Positions 1 to 7,776 of a DNA stretch of 64,000 nucleotides are shown here, one piece after another. This DNA comes from Bog-756 sp963703145 (GTDB lineage: Bacteria > Actinomycetota > Acidimicrobiia > Acidimicrobiales > RAAP-2). The stretch's first letter is position 1; every line of letters starts with the position of its first letter. The stretch covers positions 3,410,001-3,474,000 of the forward strand of contig OY969793.1 of NCBI GenBank assembly GCA_963703145.1. The letters run 5' to 3'. The notes under the pieces were generated by a model. The model searched no databases. It was not told the origin of the DNA and saw nothing but the letters and a program-made list of their open reading frames with translations. The position numbers were made by a program, and so were the translations under genes.

Positions 1-1
1 C

Positions 2-616
2 CATGCTGTCTGTGACGACGGCTACGTCCTCTACCGGGCCGACATCGGCGCCGACGTGTTCCGGGCCGAGCGCCCCGCGGTCACCATCGACGACCTGCGG
101 GGCACCACGCCGGGAATCGAGGCCGCCCTGTGGCGTTTCGTCCTCGACCTGGACCTGGTCGGTCGGGTCACCGCCCACCGCCGGCCGGTCGATGAGCCTG
201 TCCGCTGGCGTCTGGCCGACCCGCGCCAGCTGCAGACGGTGGGTGTGGAGGACCGCCTCTACCTCAGGATCCTCGACACACCGGGTGCGTTCGAGGCCCG
301 GGGCTATCAGGGCGAGGGACGACTGGTCATCGACGTGCTGGAACCCGAGTCGTCCGAGGGTGCCGCCGATCCCGCGCCGGGCCGTTGGGTCCTCGAGGCC
401 GGCGCGGCCGGCGCCTCGTGCCGGCGGTCACGGAAGGGGGAGGCCGCCGACCTGAGGTTGGAGTTGCCTACCCTTGGAACCCTCTTCCTCGGAGGGTTCC
501 CGGCCTCGCTGCTCGCCTCTGCGGGGCACATCGAGGAGCTGAGGCCCGGAGCCCTGGCCGTGGCCGACCGCGTGTTGATGGCCAGGCCAGCGCCGAGGAG
601 CGGGACCGGGTTCTAG
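2..616 (+). CDS. Eis-like GNAT N-acetyltransferase, C-terminal part (5' end outside window)
   Basis: The gene enters from the left edge; its frame is open from base 2 and ends at TAG 614-616, leaving about 204 residues. The segment 'VTIDDLRGTTPGIEAALWRF' followed by 'DLVGRVTAHRRPVDEPVRW' and the 'VGVEDRLYLRILD' strand is typical of the second GNAT-like domain and the sterol-carrier-protein-like tail of Eis family acetyltransferases. Known members acetylate amines at several positions, including aminoglycosides. The catalytic N-terminal GNAT domain lies outside the window, so activity cannot be judged. It ends only 8 bp from the convergent LLM oxidoreductase gene. Family assignment is confident; substrate is unknown. 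Confidence 0.8.
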   Translation, partial: HAVCDDGYVLYRADIGADVFRAERPAVTIDDLRGTTPGIEAALWRFVLDLDLVGRVTAHRRPVDEPVRWRLADPRQLQTVGVEDRLYLRILDTPGAFEARGYQGEGRLVIDVLEPESSEGAADPAPGRWVLEAGAAGASCRRSRKGEAADLRLELPTLGTLFLGGFPASLLASAGHIEELRPGALAVADRVLMARPAPRSGTGF

Positions 617-623
617 GGCCCGC

Positions 624-1541
624 TCAGGTCCGGCTCGGACCGATCACCGACGATCCGTAGCGCTCCAGGGCCTCCAGCGACTCGGCCAGCGACGAGCCGG
701 GAACGCCCACCCCCACCCAGGTGACCCCGAGTGCCGCCAACTCCTCGAGCGCGGCCAGGTGGGCATCGACCTGGAAGCCCTCGTCCAGCCGCCCACCGAT
801 CGGTGTGCTGAACGCCACGTCGATGTCGCCGCGGTCCCGGCCCGCTTCGTCGACGAGCCGCCAGAGCTCGTCGAGCATGGCACTGAGGTCCTCCACGGTC
901 TCGAGCGGAGGTGTCTTGGTCGTACCCGACAGTTCCCGGGGAGCGGGGAAGGGTGTCCAGCCGTCGCCGTAGCGTGCCACGCGCCGCCGTGACAGCTTGC
1001 TGTTGCCCCCGATCCAGATGGGCGGCGCCACACGGGGCTTGGGGTTGGCCGACAGACCCTTGGCGTCAATGCCCATGCCCTCGTAGGAGAAGTCGTCCTG
1101 GGTCCAGATGCCGCGGAGCACGTCGATGGCCTGATCGAACAGCGCGTTGCGCTCTTCGAAGTCGATGCCCAGTCCCCGGTATTCGCCCTTCAGATAGCCG
1201 GTGGCCACCGCCAGCGTGAATCGCTGATCGGACAGGAGGGCGATCGTCGAGACCGTCTTGGCCACGATCAGCGGATGGCGGTAGGGGAGCACGACGATGT
1301 TGGGGATCAACCGAATGCGTTCGGTGACGGCAGCGCAGAATGTCAGGGCCACAAAGGGGTCGAGGGCGTCGTGGCCGCCGGCCTTCAGCCACCGTTCGGT
1401 CGGGGCCGGGTGGTCGGTGAATCCGATCCCATCGAACCCGGCCTGTTCGGCGGACCGGGCGAACCGGGTGACGGCCTCCCTGGAGAGGAGTTCCGGAGTC
1501 GTGGGATGGGTGACCATCGGGTAGGTGACAGAGAATTTCAC
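624..1541 (-). CDS. LLM class F420-dependent oxidoreductase
   Basis: A TIM-barrel luciferase-like monooxygenase family protein of about 305 residues. The N-terminal strand (KFSVTYPMVTHP), the 'ARSAEQAGFDGIGFTDHPAP' helix-strand and 'VATGYLKGEYRGLGIDFEER' match the actinobacterial F420-dependent group rather than bacterial luciferase proper. I chose GTG at 1541 (VKFSVTYP) because a GGAG lies just upstream and the protein then starts at the first barrel strand; TTG at 1553 would add four residues. It is expected to use reduced deazaflavin F420 to reduce or oxidise a small hydrophobic substrate, which is not identifiable here. It is convergent with the Eis gene and transcribed alone. Confidence 0.82.
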   Translation of the reverse strand: MKFSVTYPMVTHPTTPELLSREAVTRFARSAEQAGFDGIGFTDHPAPTERWLKAGGHDALDPFVALTFCAAVTERIRLIPNIVVLPYRHPLIVAKTVSTIALLSDQRFTLAVATGYLKGEYRGLGIDFEERNALFDQAIDVLRGIWTQDDFSYEGMGIDAKGLSANPKPRVAPPIWIGGNSKLSRRRVARYGDGWTPFPAPRELSGTTKTPPLETVEDLSAMLDELWRLVDEAGRDRGDIDVAFSTPIGGRLDEGFQVDAHLAALEELAALGVTWVGVGVPGSSLAESLEALERYGSSVIGPSRT

Positions 1542-1734
1542 TGGTGGCTCCAAGGCGCGAGGGACAGGATCGGGCGAGGCCCAAGGACCTTAGAGTGCGA
1601 ACCAGCTGTCCGGGGGCCCACAGTGAGGACCGCAGTACACGGCGCTCCGTCGCCGAGCCGGAACCTCGACCGCTGTGCCAACATGGCCCGGCCGGGCCCC
1701 ACCCTCGCCCGGCCGGTGAACAGGGGGATGTCCG

Positions 1735-2190
1735 ATGGCGAAGTGGCGATTCAACCACATGGAGCTCTCGTTTCCGGTGGGTACCTTGACCGCGGAATTC
1801 CGAAAGGACGTCGACTCCTTCTACTGCGATGTACTCGGTTGGGAATCACTCGACACCGAGGTCGTGGGCCAGTCGTGTCATCTGCTCCGACCCGATGACG
1901 GCCAGTTCATCCTGCTGGCCGAGAGCGAGAAGCCGCTGTCGTCACCGGGCTACGACCACCTCGGCCTGCTCGTCGACACCAGGGGAGAAGTCGATGCCGT
2001 GCTGGAGGCGTGCCGCACCTTCCAGGCCGGTGACGGGCGCCTCCGTATCAAGGAGTACGAGGACCTGGTCGGACCGACCGTCACCGTGCACGCCTTCTAC
2101 GTGAAGCACCTGCTACCTATCTGGTTCGACATCCAGTGCATGGAATGGCCCGCCGGTGAGGGCCCTCCCCGGCGGTGGCAGTACGTCTGA
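1735..2190 (+). CDS. VOC (glyoxalase/dioxygenase) superfamily protein
   Basis: A 151-residue single-gene product with vicinal-oxygen-chelate character: a first beta-alpha-beta unit with 'FNHMELSFPVG' and 'FYCDVLGWESLDTE', then 'YDHLGLLVDTRGEVDAVLEA' starting the second unit. H8 and H73 are candidate metal ligands. The ATG at 1735 is preceded by a G-rich Shine-Dalgarno sequence (GGGGG). VOC proteins include glyoxalases, ring-cleaving dioxygenases and resistance proteins, and nothing here picks one. The C-terminus (WPAGEGPPRRWQYV) looks like an ordered tail typical of uncharacterised actinobacterial members. It is convergent with the TIG gene 31 bp downstream. Confidence 0.72.
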   Translation: MAKWRFNHMELSFPVGTLTAEFRKDVDSFYCDVLGWESLDTEVVGQSCHLLRPDDGQFILLAESEKPLSSPGYDHLGLLVDTRGEVDAVLEACRTFQAGDGRLRIKEYEDLVGPTVTVHAFYVKHLLPIWFDIQCMEWPAGEGPPRRWQYV

Positions 2191-2570
2191 GCCGGCTCCC
2201 CCGTGCCGGCCGTCGTCACGGTCAGTGGCACCTGATCCAGGAGTACCTGTCACCGACCACCGCCAGAGATTTGCCGCCGGGTGTCCGCACGGTGATGTCC
2301 GCCGTGCCGACCCGATGCTTCGGCGTGGTGGCGGAGATGATGGTCCCCTGGGCGTTCTCAGTGAACCCCGGCGACGACACGGCACCGAACTTCACACTCA
2401 CCACATCGGTGAGCCCGGTGCCGATCACCGTGATGTGGGCTCCGCCCGTCGAGCATCCGGTGGGGGGCGAGACCGAGGTGACGACCGGTTGGGCCAGGTA
2501 GGTATACCGGTCCGCCGAGGAGGTGGGCGAGAGCCCGCTCGGGCCGAACACCACGACGTCGACGGTGCCG

Positions 2571-2590
2571 GTGCCCGCCGGTGCCCGCCG
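2571..2590. repeat. Perfect 10-bp direct tandem duplication inside TIG gene
   Basis: GTGCCCGCCG is present at 2571-2580 and again at 2581-2590, flanked by partial copies (GTGCCG before, GTGGCCG after). A 10-bp gain shifts the reading frame by one. Deleting one copy restores a continuous TIG-domain protein, so this duplication is the likely cause of the frameshift. Slipped-strand replication is the usual origin of such a duplication. Confidence 0.95.
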
Positions 2591-2769
2591 GTGGCCGGGT
2601 GGTGATCACCGTGTCAGAGACGAGGTGGGCCCGTGTCACCAGGGTGTGGCCGAACACCACGCCGCTCCCGCCCACGAAGCCGGAGCCGGTGATGGTGACT
2701 AGCGGCTTGCCTCCGGCATCGGGCCCGGTGTCCGGTGTGATCATGGTGATCTCGGGCCTGGTTCCACAC

Positions 2770-2880
2770 ACTGAGCTCTGCCCGCCAACGGTGCTCTGAC
2801 CTCCCACAGTGCTCTGGCCGCCAACACTGCTCTGGCCCCCCACCGAGCTGCAGCCACCTACGGTGCTGTCGCCCCCCACC
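2770..2880 (-). repeat. 18-bp coding repeats (GGQS[ST]V)n
   Basis: About six imperfect 18-bp units encode successive GG-x-S-[ST]-V hexapeptides (GGDSTV, GGCSSV, GGQSSV, GGQSTV, GGQSTV, GGQSSV) directly after the signal sequence of the TIG protein. The periodicity resembles low-complexity stalks or beta-helical repeats of surface proteins. The units differ mostly at third codon positions, which suggests selection on the protein sequence. Confidence 0.8.
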
Positions 2881-2980
2881 AGCTGCGTGAGTGTGGAGCC
2901 TGCAGCCCAGGGGACGAGGACCCCGAAGACCACCACTCCCACCCCGGTGCAGGTGGCCACTCGGGCCCGGTAGCTCAGTC

Positions 2981-4363
2981 TCATGTTGTCCTCCTTGTCC
3001 ATGTGGTTCGCGTAGCCGTGAGCCCGGCGACGCAGCCGCCGAGGAGTCCGATGAAGGGCAGGTGCCAGTCGAAGTCGAATGCGCCCCCCACGGCCCAACA
3101 GAGCAGGCCGGCGGCGGCGCACGCGCTCATCACGTCGGTGCGACGGATGGTGCGGACGAGCCCGACGCCACCGAGGACGACCAACGCTGCGCCGACGATG
3201 CCGCCATCGGCGAGCACCTGGAGGTATTCGTTGTGCGCGAAGTGCGCCGTGGTGCCATCGGTGGCCACGAAGTGCAGGAGGTGGTCAGGGCCGACCCCGA
3301 TCCACGGTGACGCCCAGAACTGATGGATCGCCGCCGCCCACTCGACGGTCCGGTCCTGATCACTCGGGGCCAGGGCTCGCAGGGCGATCTCGTGGTGCAG
3401 CGCAACCGCACAGGCCATCACGACGATCGCGGCGACCACACCCAGTGCGACCACGTGCCCACGCGACAGCCGCATCCGGCCCTCCGGCCGCCCGGTGACC
3501 GCCGTGGCCACCGCACCAAGGAGCACCACTCCGAGCCACACGACCCGGTGCGGGGAGCCCGAGGTCCCCACTGCAGTGATCCCGAGCACCAGTCCCGCAG
3601 CCAAGGGGACCGCGAACGACCGGTACTGGCGCAGCGGCACCACCGCGGCCGCCACGGCCAAGGCGATGAGCGCGCCGCGACTCTGGGCGGCCAGCACGCC
3701 GCCGAGGCACAGACAGACCGAAGCACGAGCCCACCATGACGGGCGATCCGCGCCAAGGGCGACGAGCAGGGCCATGGCGAGTGCCAGTCCGGCGGCGTCC
3801 GAGTAGGTCAGTGTGGTCGACAGACGCCACAGGTGCTGGGCCGGCATGGCCAGGGGGAACCACCGCATGGTGAGGCCGGCGAATCCGAGGAGCGCCAGCA
3901 TTGCGCCCAGTCCGGCTATGGCTTCACCCACCAGGGCCCGCTGTCGGCCGCCGAGCTGACGCACGGTCACGAAGGCGGCGGTGAATCCCAGGATGCTGGC
4001 CCCGAGCGGCAGGAAGGTCGTGGGCGTTCCGACACCGACTGACCGCAGTAGCCACCAGCCGGCGAGCGCCACGAGCGCTCCGGTGATGACCCGCCCGTCC
4101 CGGTCGGCCGGCTGGCCCCTGAGGAGAGCGGCCACAAGGATGACCGATGCTGCCACGGCGACAACCACGGCGTCGGGCCGCCAGAACCCGCCGTCGCGGA
4201 GGGCTTCGACCACCAGGAGCGCGCCCAGCACGGACGTCGCCACCCAGGGACGCGATCCCGGCTGCTCCGCGGCCGCCGCGGGTGATTCCGGTTGACTCGT
4301 GAAGTCGGCAGGCGCGCCCGACTTCAGTGCCATGACCCTTTGCCGCACCTCGTCATCGACCAC
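2981..4363 (-). CDS. O-antigen ligase / Wzy-type polysaccharide polymerase family membrane protein
   Basis: A 460-residue polytopic membrane protein with about twelve hydrophobic segments. The C-terminal half carries the Wzy_C/O-antigen-ligase signature around 'ASPWIGVGPDHLLHFV' and 'HFAHNEYLQVLADGGIVGAA', where the His-Asn-Glu-Tyr block marks the periplasmic loop and following helix. Family members join or polymerise undecaprenyl-linked glycans outside the membrane. I give the GTG at 4363, with a GAGGA site; ATG at 4333 is an alternative that removes ten polar residues. The stop overlaps the start of the TIG gene by ATGA, so the two are translationally coupled. The Pel-like operon lies about 1.1 kb away on the other strand, so a joint role in surface glycan assembly is plausible but unproven. 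Confidence 0.78.
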   Translation of the reverse strand: MVDDEVRQRVMALKSGAPADFTSQPESPAAAAEQPGSRPWVATSVLGALLVVEALRDGGFWRPDAVVVAVAASVILVAALLRGQPADRDGRVITGALVALAGWWLLRSVGVGTPTTFLPLGASILGFTAAFVTVRQLGGRQRALVGEAIAGLGAMLALLGFAGLTMRWFPLAMPAQHLWRLSTTLTYSDAAGLALAMALLVALGADRPSWWARASVCLCLGGVLAAQSRGALIALAVAAAVVPLRQYRSFAVPLAAGLVLGITAVGTSGSPHRVVWLGVVLLGAVATAVTGRPEGRMRLSRGHVVALGVVAAIVVMACAVALHHEIALRALAPSDQDRTVEWAAAIHQFWASPWIGVGPDHLLHFVATDGTTAHFAHNEYLQVLADGGIVGAALVVLGGVGLVRTIRRTDVMSACAAAGLLCWAVGGAFDFDWHLPFIGLLGGCVAGLTATRTTWTRRTT

Positions 4364-4512
4364 CGCCGTCCTCGATCGAACCCTGGCGACCAGGGGTGCC
4401 GCACTGTAGCCACGGCTCTACCGAGTCGCAATAGGTCGGGGCGAGAAAATTGCGGAACGGATCCGGCCAGTGGCCCGTCGGCATCGGTTCGTCGCCGCCG
4501 ACGGCCCAGGGG

Positions 4513-4541
4513 TTGACAGGCGGTGCCCGTCTCCATACAGT
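4513..4541 (+). promoter_or_regulatory. Promoter of arsR-like gene, leaderless
   Basis: TTGACA (4513-4518) and TACAGT (4536-4541) are separated by an optimal 17 bp. The ATG at 4549 lies 8 bp after the -10 box, exactly where transcription would begin, so the mRNA is predicted to be leaderless. No Shine-Dalgarno sequence precedes the ATG. Confidence 0.82.
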
Positions 4542-4556
4542 TAGGCATATGCCTAA
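4541..4556. promoter_or_regulatory. Perfect 16-bp palindromic operator over the start codon
   Basis: TTAGGCATATGCCTAA is a perfect inverted repeat whose right half begins with the ATG of the ArsR-like gene and whose left end touches the -10 box. A dimeric winged-helix repressor bound here would cover the transcription start. The position strongly suggests autoregulation by the ArsR-like product. Confidence 0.75.
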
Positions 4557-4896
4557 GTATGGGCCGGACGCACTGGACCGGATCTTCCACGCACTGGGGG
4601 ATGCCACCCGGCGAGGGATGGTCGAGCGCCTGACCCGTGGCCCGGCCTCGGTGTCGGAGCTCGCCCGTCCGCTGCAGTGGTCGCTGCCCACGGTCGTGCA
4701 ACACCTCGGCGTACTCGAGGCCGCCGGCCTCGTCACCTCGACCAAGGTCGGTCGTGTCCGCACCTGTCAGTTGGCAACCGACGCCCTCGTTCCGGTGTCC
4801 GACTGGATCGCTCGGCAGCGGCTCCCGGCCGAGCGGCAACTCGATCGCCTCGAGGCCCATCTGTCCATCCAAACCAACAAGGAGAAACAACCATGA
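4549..4896 (+). CDS. ArsR/SmtB family winged-helix regulator
   Basis: A 115-residue winged-helix protein: 'RIFHALGDATRRGMVERLTR' is the classic ArsR first helices, followed by 'SVSELARPLQWSLPTVVQHL' (recognition helix) and a wing ending in 'STKVGRVRTCQLA'. No metal-binding cysteine pair of the SmtB type is seen; this is the subgroup that pairs with SRPBCC proteins. The ATG at 4549 was chosen over an upstream in-frame start because it sits at the predicted transcription start and begins the domain. Its TGA overlaps the ATG of the SRPBCC gene, making a two-gene autoregulated operon. The ligand sensed is unknown. Confidence 0.9.
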   Translation: MPKYGPDALDRIFHALGDATRRGMVERLTRGPASVSELARPLQWSLPTVVQHLGVLEAAGLVTSTKVGRVRTCQLATDALVPVSDWIARQRLPAERQLDRLEAHLSIQTNKEKQP

Positions 4897-5366
4897 GCGA
4901 CACCATCGAACGCAGTCAGACCCATTCCACCTTTGTCATCGAGCGGTCCATCGAGGCTCCTGTCCCGAGGGTGTGGCGTGCGCTCTCCGACACCGGGGAG
5001 CGGGATCAGTGGTTCGGCGGCGGAGACCAGTTCGATGCCAGCGACAAGTCCCACGACTTCCGAGTCGGTGGCATCACCGTCGAGGGCGGACAGTGGCACG
5101 GCGGACCGACTTCGCAGTTCCACGCGACCTACACCGACATCATCGACCGGGTCCGCATGGTGTTCACCTACGACATGTGGATCGACGGGCGGCACATCTC
5201 GACCTCCCTCACCACCATCGCACTCGAGTCCGAGGGGGACGGGACTCGCCTGACCTACACCGAACAAGGGGTCCACTTCGACGGCCTGGACAGCACCGAG
5301 GGCCGGGAGGAAGGCAGCAAGGGTCTGATGGATCAGCTGGCCAACTTCGTCACCCAGGCCGGCTGA
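4893..5366 (+). CDS. SRPBCC (START/AHSA1-like) family protein
   Basis: A 157-residue Bet v1-fold protein. The segments 'FVIERSIEAPVPRVWRALSD' and 'RDQWFGGG' followed by the C-terminal helix 'EGSKGLMDQLANFV' are the AHSA1-type hydrophobic ligand-binding fold. A good AAGGAG site lies upstream and the ATG overlaps the ArsR stop by four bases. ArsR-SRPBCC pairs are common in actinobacteria. The SRPBCC partner probably binds or modifies a small hydrophobic compound whose presence the regulator reports, but the ligand is unknown. Confidence 0.87.
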   Translation: MSDTIERSQTHSTFVIERSIEAPVPRVWRALSDTGERDQWFGGGDQFDASDKSHDFRVGGITVEGGQWHGGPTSQFHATYTDIIDRVRMVFTYDMWIDGRHISTSLTTIALESEGDGTRLTYTEQGVHFDGLDSTEGREEGSKGLMDQLANFVTQAG

Positions 5367-5515
5367 CGACGGGTCACCTTGACCACCCTCATGTCCTGGC
5401 CACGGCCTGAAACCCCTGTGACCAGGGGGTGTCTGCCGGGCGGGGGTGGCCGACGGGGACACAGGTGCGGCCGGATTGTCTCAAGATTCCCCCCAACGGG
5501 TCGATCTCTCTAGCT

Positions 5516-6238
5516 ATGGAGCATGTGGCGGCGTCCGACAGCCGGACTGGATCCCAGGCGACCCTCGACGAGGAGATCGCCCGTCCTGTGCTGAGTGAGG
5601 CCGACCCCGTCGACGAGGTGGGGTTCGACCCAGCCGACCGCGAGGCCGCAGAGGAGGTCGATGCCGTCCTCGAGATGGAGGATGGCGACACCACCCTGTT
5701 CGAGGCGGCCATCACCGCCTTCCACGCCGGCGAGTTCCAGCGGGCGGAGTCGCTCTTCTTGGAAGAGGCCGAGCGGGCGCTGGATGTGGCACCCCAGCGG
5801 GCCGCCATCGCGTTCCGCCAGGCCGCGTTGGCCGCCCGTCAGGCCGGCAATGTGGACGGCTCCGATCACTGGATGCGCTTGGCCGGCCGGGAGTACCTGC
5901 GGGTCTCCGAGGACATCCGCACACCTCTGCCCTTCATCCGAGAGGCGGCGGTCATGGCCGCCAAGTGCTTTTTGAGCGTCGAGAACCTTTCGGTGGCGAA
6001 CAAGGGACTCCGTCGCGCCCAGGCCATCGAGTCGGTGCTCCGGGCCGACGACGACCTCATGGCGCCCGGTAGTTCGACCACCGAATCGAACCCTGTCCGG
6101 TCCGACGGTGCGACCGGCGGTGCTCCCGAGTTCACGTTGATGGGCAGCGACGGGCCGGTTGGAGAGCCGAGGGTCCGCGAGCGGAGGAGTCCCTGGCGAC
6201 GCCTCCGGGACCGCCTGCCCGACCACGACGTGGCCTGA
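5516..6238 (+). CDS. Helical-repeat (TPR-like) cytoplasmic protein of the Pel-like operon
   Basis: A 240-residue protein with no signal peptide. An acidic N-terminus (DEEIARPVLSEADPVDEV) precedes four to five predicted helices, such as 'FEAAITAFHAGEFQRAESLF' and 'AAIAFRQAALAARQAGNVDG', with the alternating Ala/Gly spacing of TPR-like repeats. A basic, disordered tail ends at 6238. I do not recognise a named family. It lies 5 bp before the pelF-like gene, so it is probably a scaffold or regulator of the glycan machinery. The ATG at 5516 has no clear Shine-Dalgarno sequence. An upstream in-frame start near 5429 would add a non-conserved-looking leader, so I prefer 5516. Confidence 0.7.
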   Translation: MEHVAASDSRTGSQATLDEEIARPVLSEADPVDEVGFDPADREAAEEVDAVLEMEDGDTTLFEAAITAFHAGEFQRAESLFLEEAERALDVAPQRAAIAFRQAALAARQAGNVDGSDHWMRLAGREYLRVSEDIRTPLPFIREAAVMAAKCFLSVENLSVANKGLRRAQAIESVLRADDDLMAPGSSTTESNPVRSDGATGGAPEFTLMGSDGPVGEPRVRERRSPWRRLRDRLPDHDVA

Positions 6239-6243
6239 GTTCC

Positions 6244-7776
6244 ATGAGTACGACCAACCTGCTGGCCCAACGCTCGCTGCGGTCCGCGCCCGTTCCCGGT
6301 GAGGCCGTCCCCTCGGACATCGACGTCCTTATGACCACCGAGGGGACCTATCCCTTCGTGACCGGCGGTGTGAGCACGTGGGCCCACCAGTTGGTGACTG
6401 GCCTGTCCGAGAAGCGCTTCGTGGTCTACTCCGTGGTGGCCAACACCAACATGGCCGCCCGCTACGAGTCGCCCCCCAACCTGGCCCATGTCGTCCAGGT
6501 GCCGTTGTGGGGGACCGAGGACAATGCCGAGTTCAATCCACGCCCGGGCTGGATCGCGCGGCGGCTGCGTCGGCCCGGACCGCGCTTCGAGACCGAATTC
6601 CTCCCGGCCTATGCGCAACTGGTGGTGTCAGTGGCGTTGGGCGAGGGCGGTCCCGACGACCTGGTGGCCGCGCTGTGCGCGCTGTCGGTCTACGCCGAGC
6701 GGTTCAGCCTCAAGATGGCCATGCGGGACGGTCGCACCTGGCGCCTGTTCCGGGACACGCTCGCCGCCCACCCGCTCTACCGGAAGCTGACCACCTATGA
6801 GGCTATCGACCTGGCCCGCTCGGTCTACCGGTACCTGGCCCCGCTCGACTATCCCCCCGAGCTCCCCGGCGTCGTGCACGCCTCGGCGGCCGCCTTCTGC
6901 GCCATCCCGGCCGTGGTCCTGCGCGAGCGGTTCGGCATCCCGTTCCTGCTGACCGAGCACGGTGTCTATTACCGCGAGCGCCTCTTGGCCCTCGGGCGCA
7001 CCAAGACCAACAGTCCCTACCGGGTGTTCTTGTCCAACTTCTACGCCGCCGTGGTGGCCATGTCCTATCACTGCGCCGATCTGGTGGCCCCGGTAGCCCG
7101 ATTCAACGCCTCGTGGGAGATACGCCTCGGGGTCGAGGAGTCCAAGGTCCACCCGATGCCCAATGGGGTCGACCCCGAGCGGTTCCCGCTCGAGCGCCCG
7201 GCCGGCAGCGGTGACGGCCCCCTGACCTTGGTGGCGGTGGCCCGACTCGAGCGGCTGAAGGACATTCACACGCTCCTGCGCGCCTTCTCCATTGTTCGCG
7301 ACCGGATCGATGGGGTCCGGCTGTTGATCCACGGGCCGGAGAGTGACGCGTCGTACGCGCGGAGTTGCTACGCGTTGGCCGAGCAGCTGGGTCTGGGGCA
7401 GTCCTGTGTGTTCAAGGGACCCACCGCCGATGTGGGCAAGGCCCTCAACGAAGGGGACATTGCCGTCCTGTCCAGTATCTCGGAGGGCTTCCCCTTCGCC
7501 GCCGTCGAGGCGCTGATGGCGGGCCGGCCCATGGTGGCGACCGAGGTGGGCGGTGTCCCCGAGGTGATCGTCCCGCCCTATGGGAGCCTGGTGTCCCCAG
7601 GGCGCCCGCTCGAGCTGGCCGAGGCCATCTGCGCCATGGCTGCCGATCGCCAGGATCTCGCCCGGCTCGGTGCGCTCGGGCGTCAGGCCATGTTGGACTC
7701 CTACACCCTGGAGGTCTTCCTCGACGGCTACCGGGCGCTCTATGACGAGGTGAGGACCCGTGTCCCCCGTCGCTGA
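6244..7776 (+). CDS. pelF: PelF-type GT4 family glycosyltransferase
   Basis: A 510-residue GT-B glycosyltransferase. The N-terminal motif 'TTEGTYPFVTGGVSTWAHQL' is diagnostic of PelF, and the C-terminal donor site contains 'EGFPFAAVEALMAGRP', the E-x7-E motif of GT4 retaining enzymes. In Pseudomonas PelF is the cytosolic UDP-sugar-using synthase of the Pel polysaccharide. Here it is second in a co-directional four-gene group, 5 bp after a helical-repeat gene and overlapping the exporter gene by 17 bp. PelA-E homologues are not in the window, so the product need not be Pel itself. Fold and family are confident; the sugar is unknown. Confidence 0.88.
   Translation: MSTTNLLAQRSLRSAPVPGEAVPSDIDVLMTTEGTYPFVTGGVSTWAHQLVTGLSEKRFVVYSVVANTNMAARYESPPNLAHVVQVPLWGTEDNAEFNPRPGWIARRLRRPGPRFETEFLPAYAQLVVSVALGEGGPDDLVAALCALSVYAERFSLKMAMRDGRTWRLFRDTLAAHPLYRKLTTYEAIDLARSVYRYLAPLDYPPELPGVVHASAAAFCAIPAVVLRERFGIPFLLTEHGVYYRERLLALGRTKTNSPYRVFLSNFYAAVVAMSYHCADLVAPVARFNASWEIRLGVEESKVHPMPNGVDPERFPLERPAGSGDGPLTLVAVARLERLKDIHTLLRAFSIVRDRIDGVRLLIHGPESDASYARSCYALAEQLGLGQSCVFKGPTADVGKALNEGDIAVLSSISEGFPFAAVEALMAGRPMVATEVGGVPEVIVPPYGSLVSPGRPLELAEAICAMAADRQDLARLGALGRQAMLDSYTLEVFLDGYRALYDEVRTRVPRR

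Larger units (their letters stand above)
2222..2984 (-). pseudogene. Secreted IPT/TIG-domain protein, split by a 10-bp tandem duplication
   Basis: ATG at 2984 overlaps the upstream polymerase stop (ATGA) and has a strong AAGGAGG site. The product begins with a signal sequence (VATCTGVGVVVFGVLVPWAAG), continues with a hexapeptide repeat of the form GGQS[ST]V, then a TIG domain (ITMITPDTGPDAGGKPLVTI). The frame is lost at 2571-2590, where GTGCCCGCCG occurs twice in tandem. Removing one copy joins the frames exactly as 'PPAGTGTVDVVVFGPSG' and gives a 250-residue protein with a second TIG domain (PVVTSVSPPTGCSTGGAHIT) ending at 2222. TIG domains are Ig-like folds of surface proteins. Coupling to the polymerase suggests a cell-surface or polysaccharide-associated role, which is inference. 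Confidence 0.8.
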
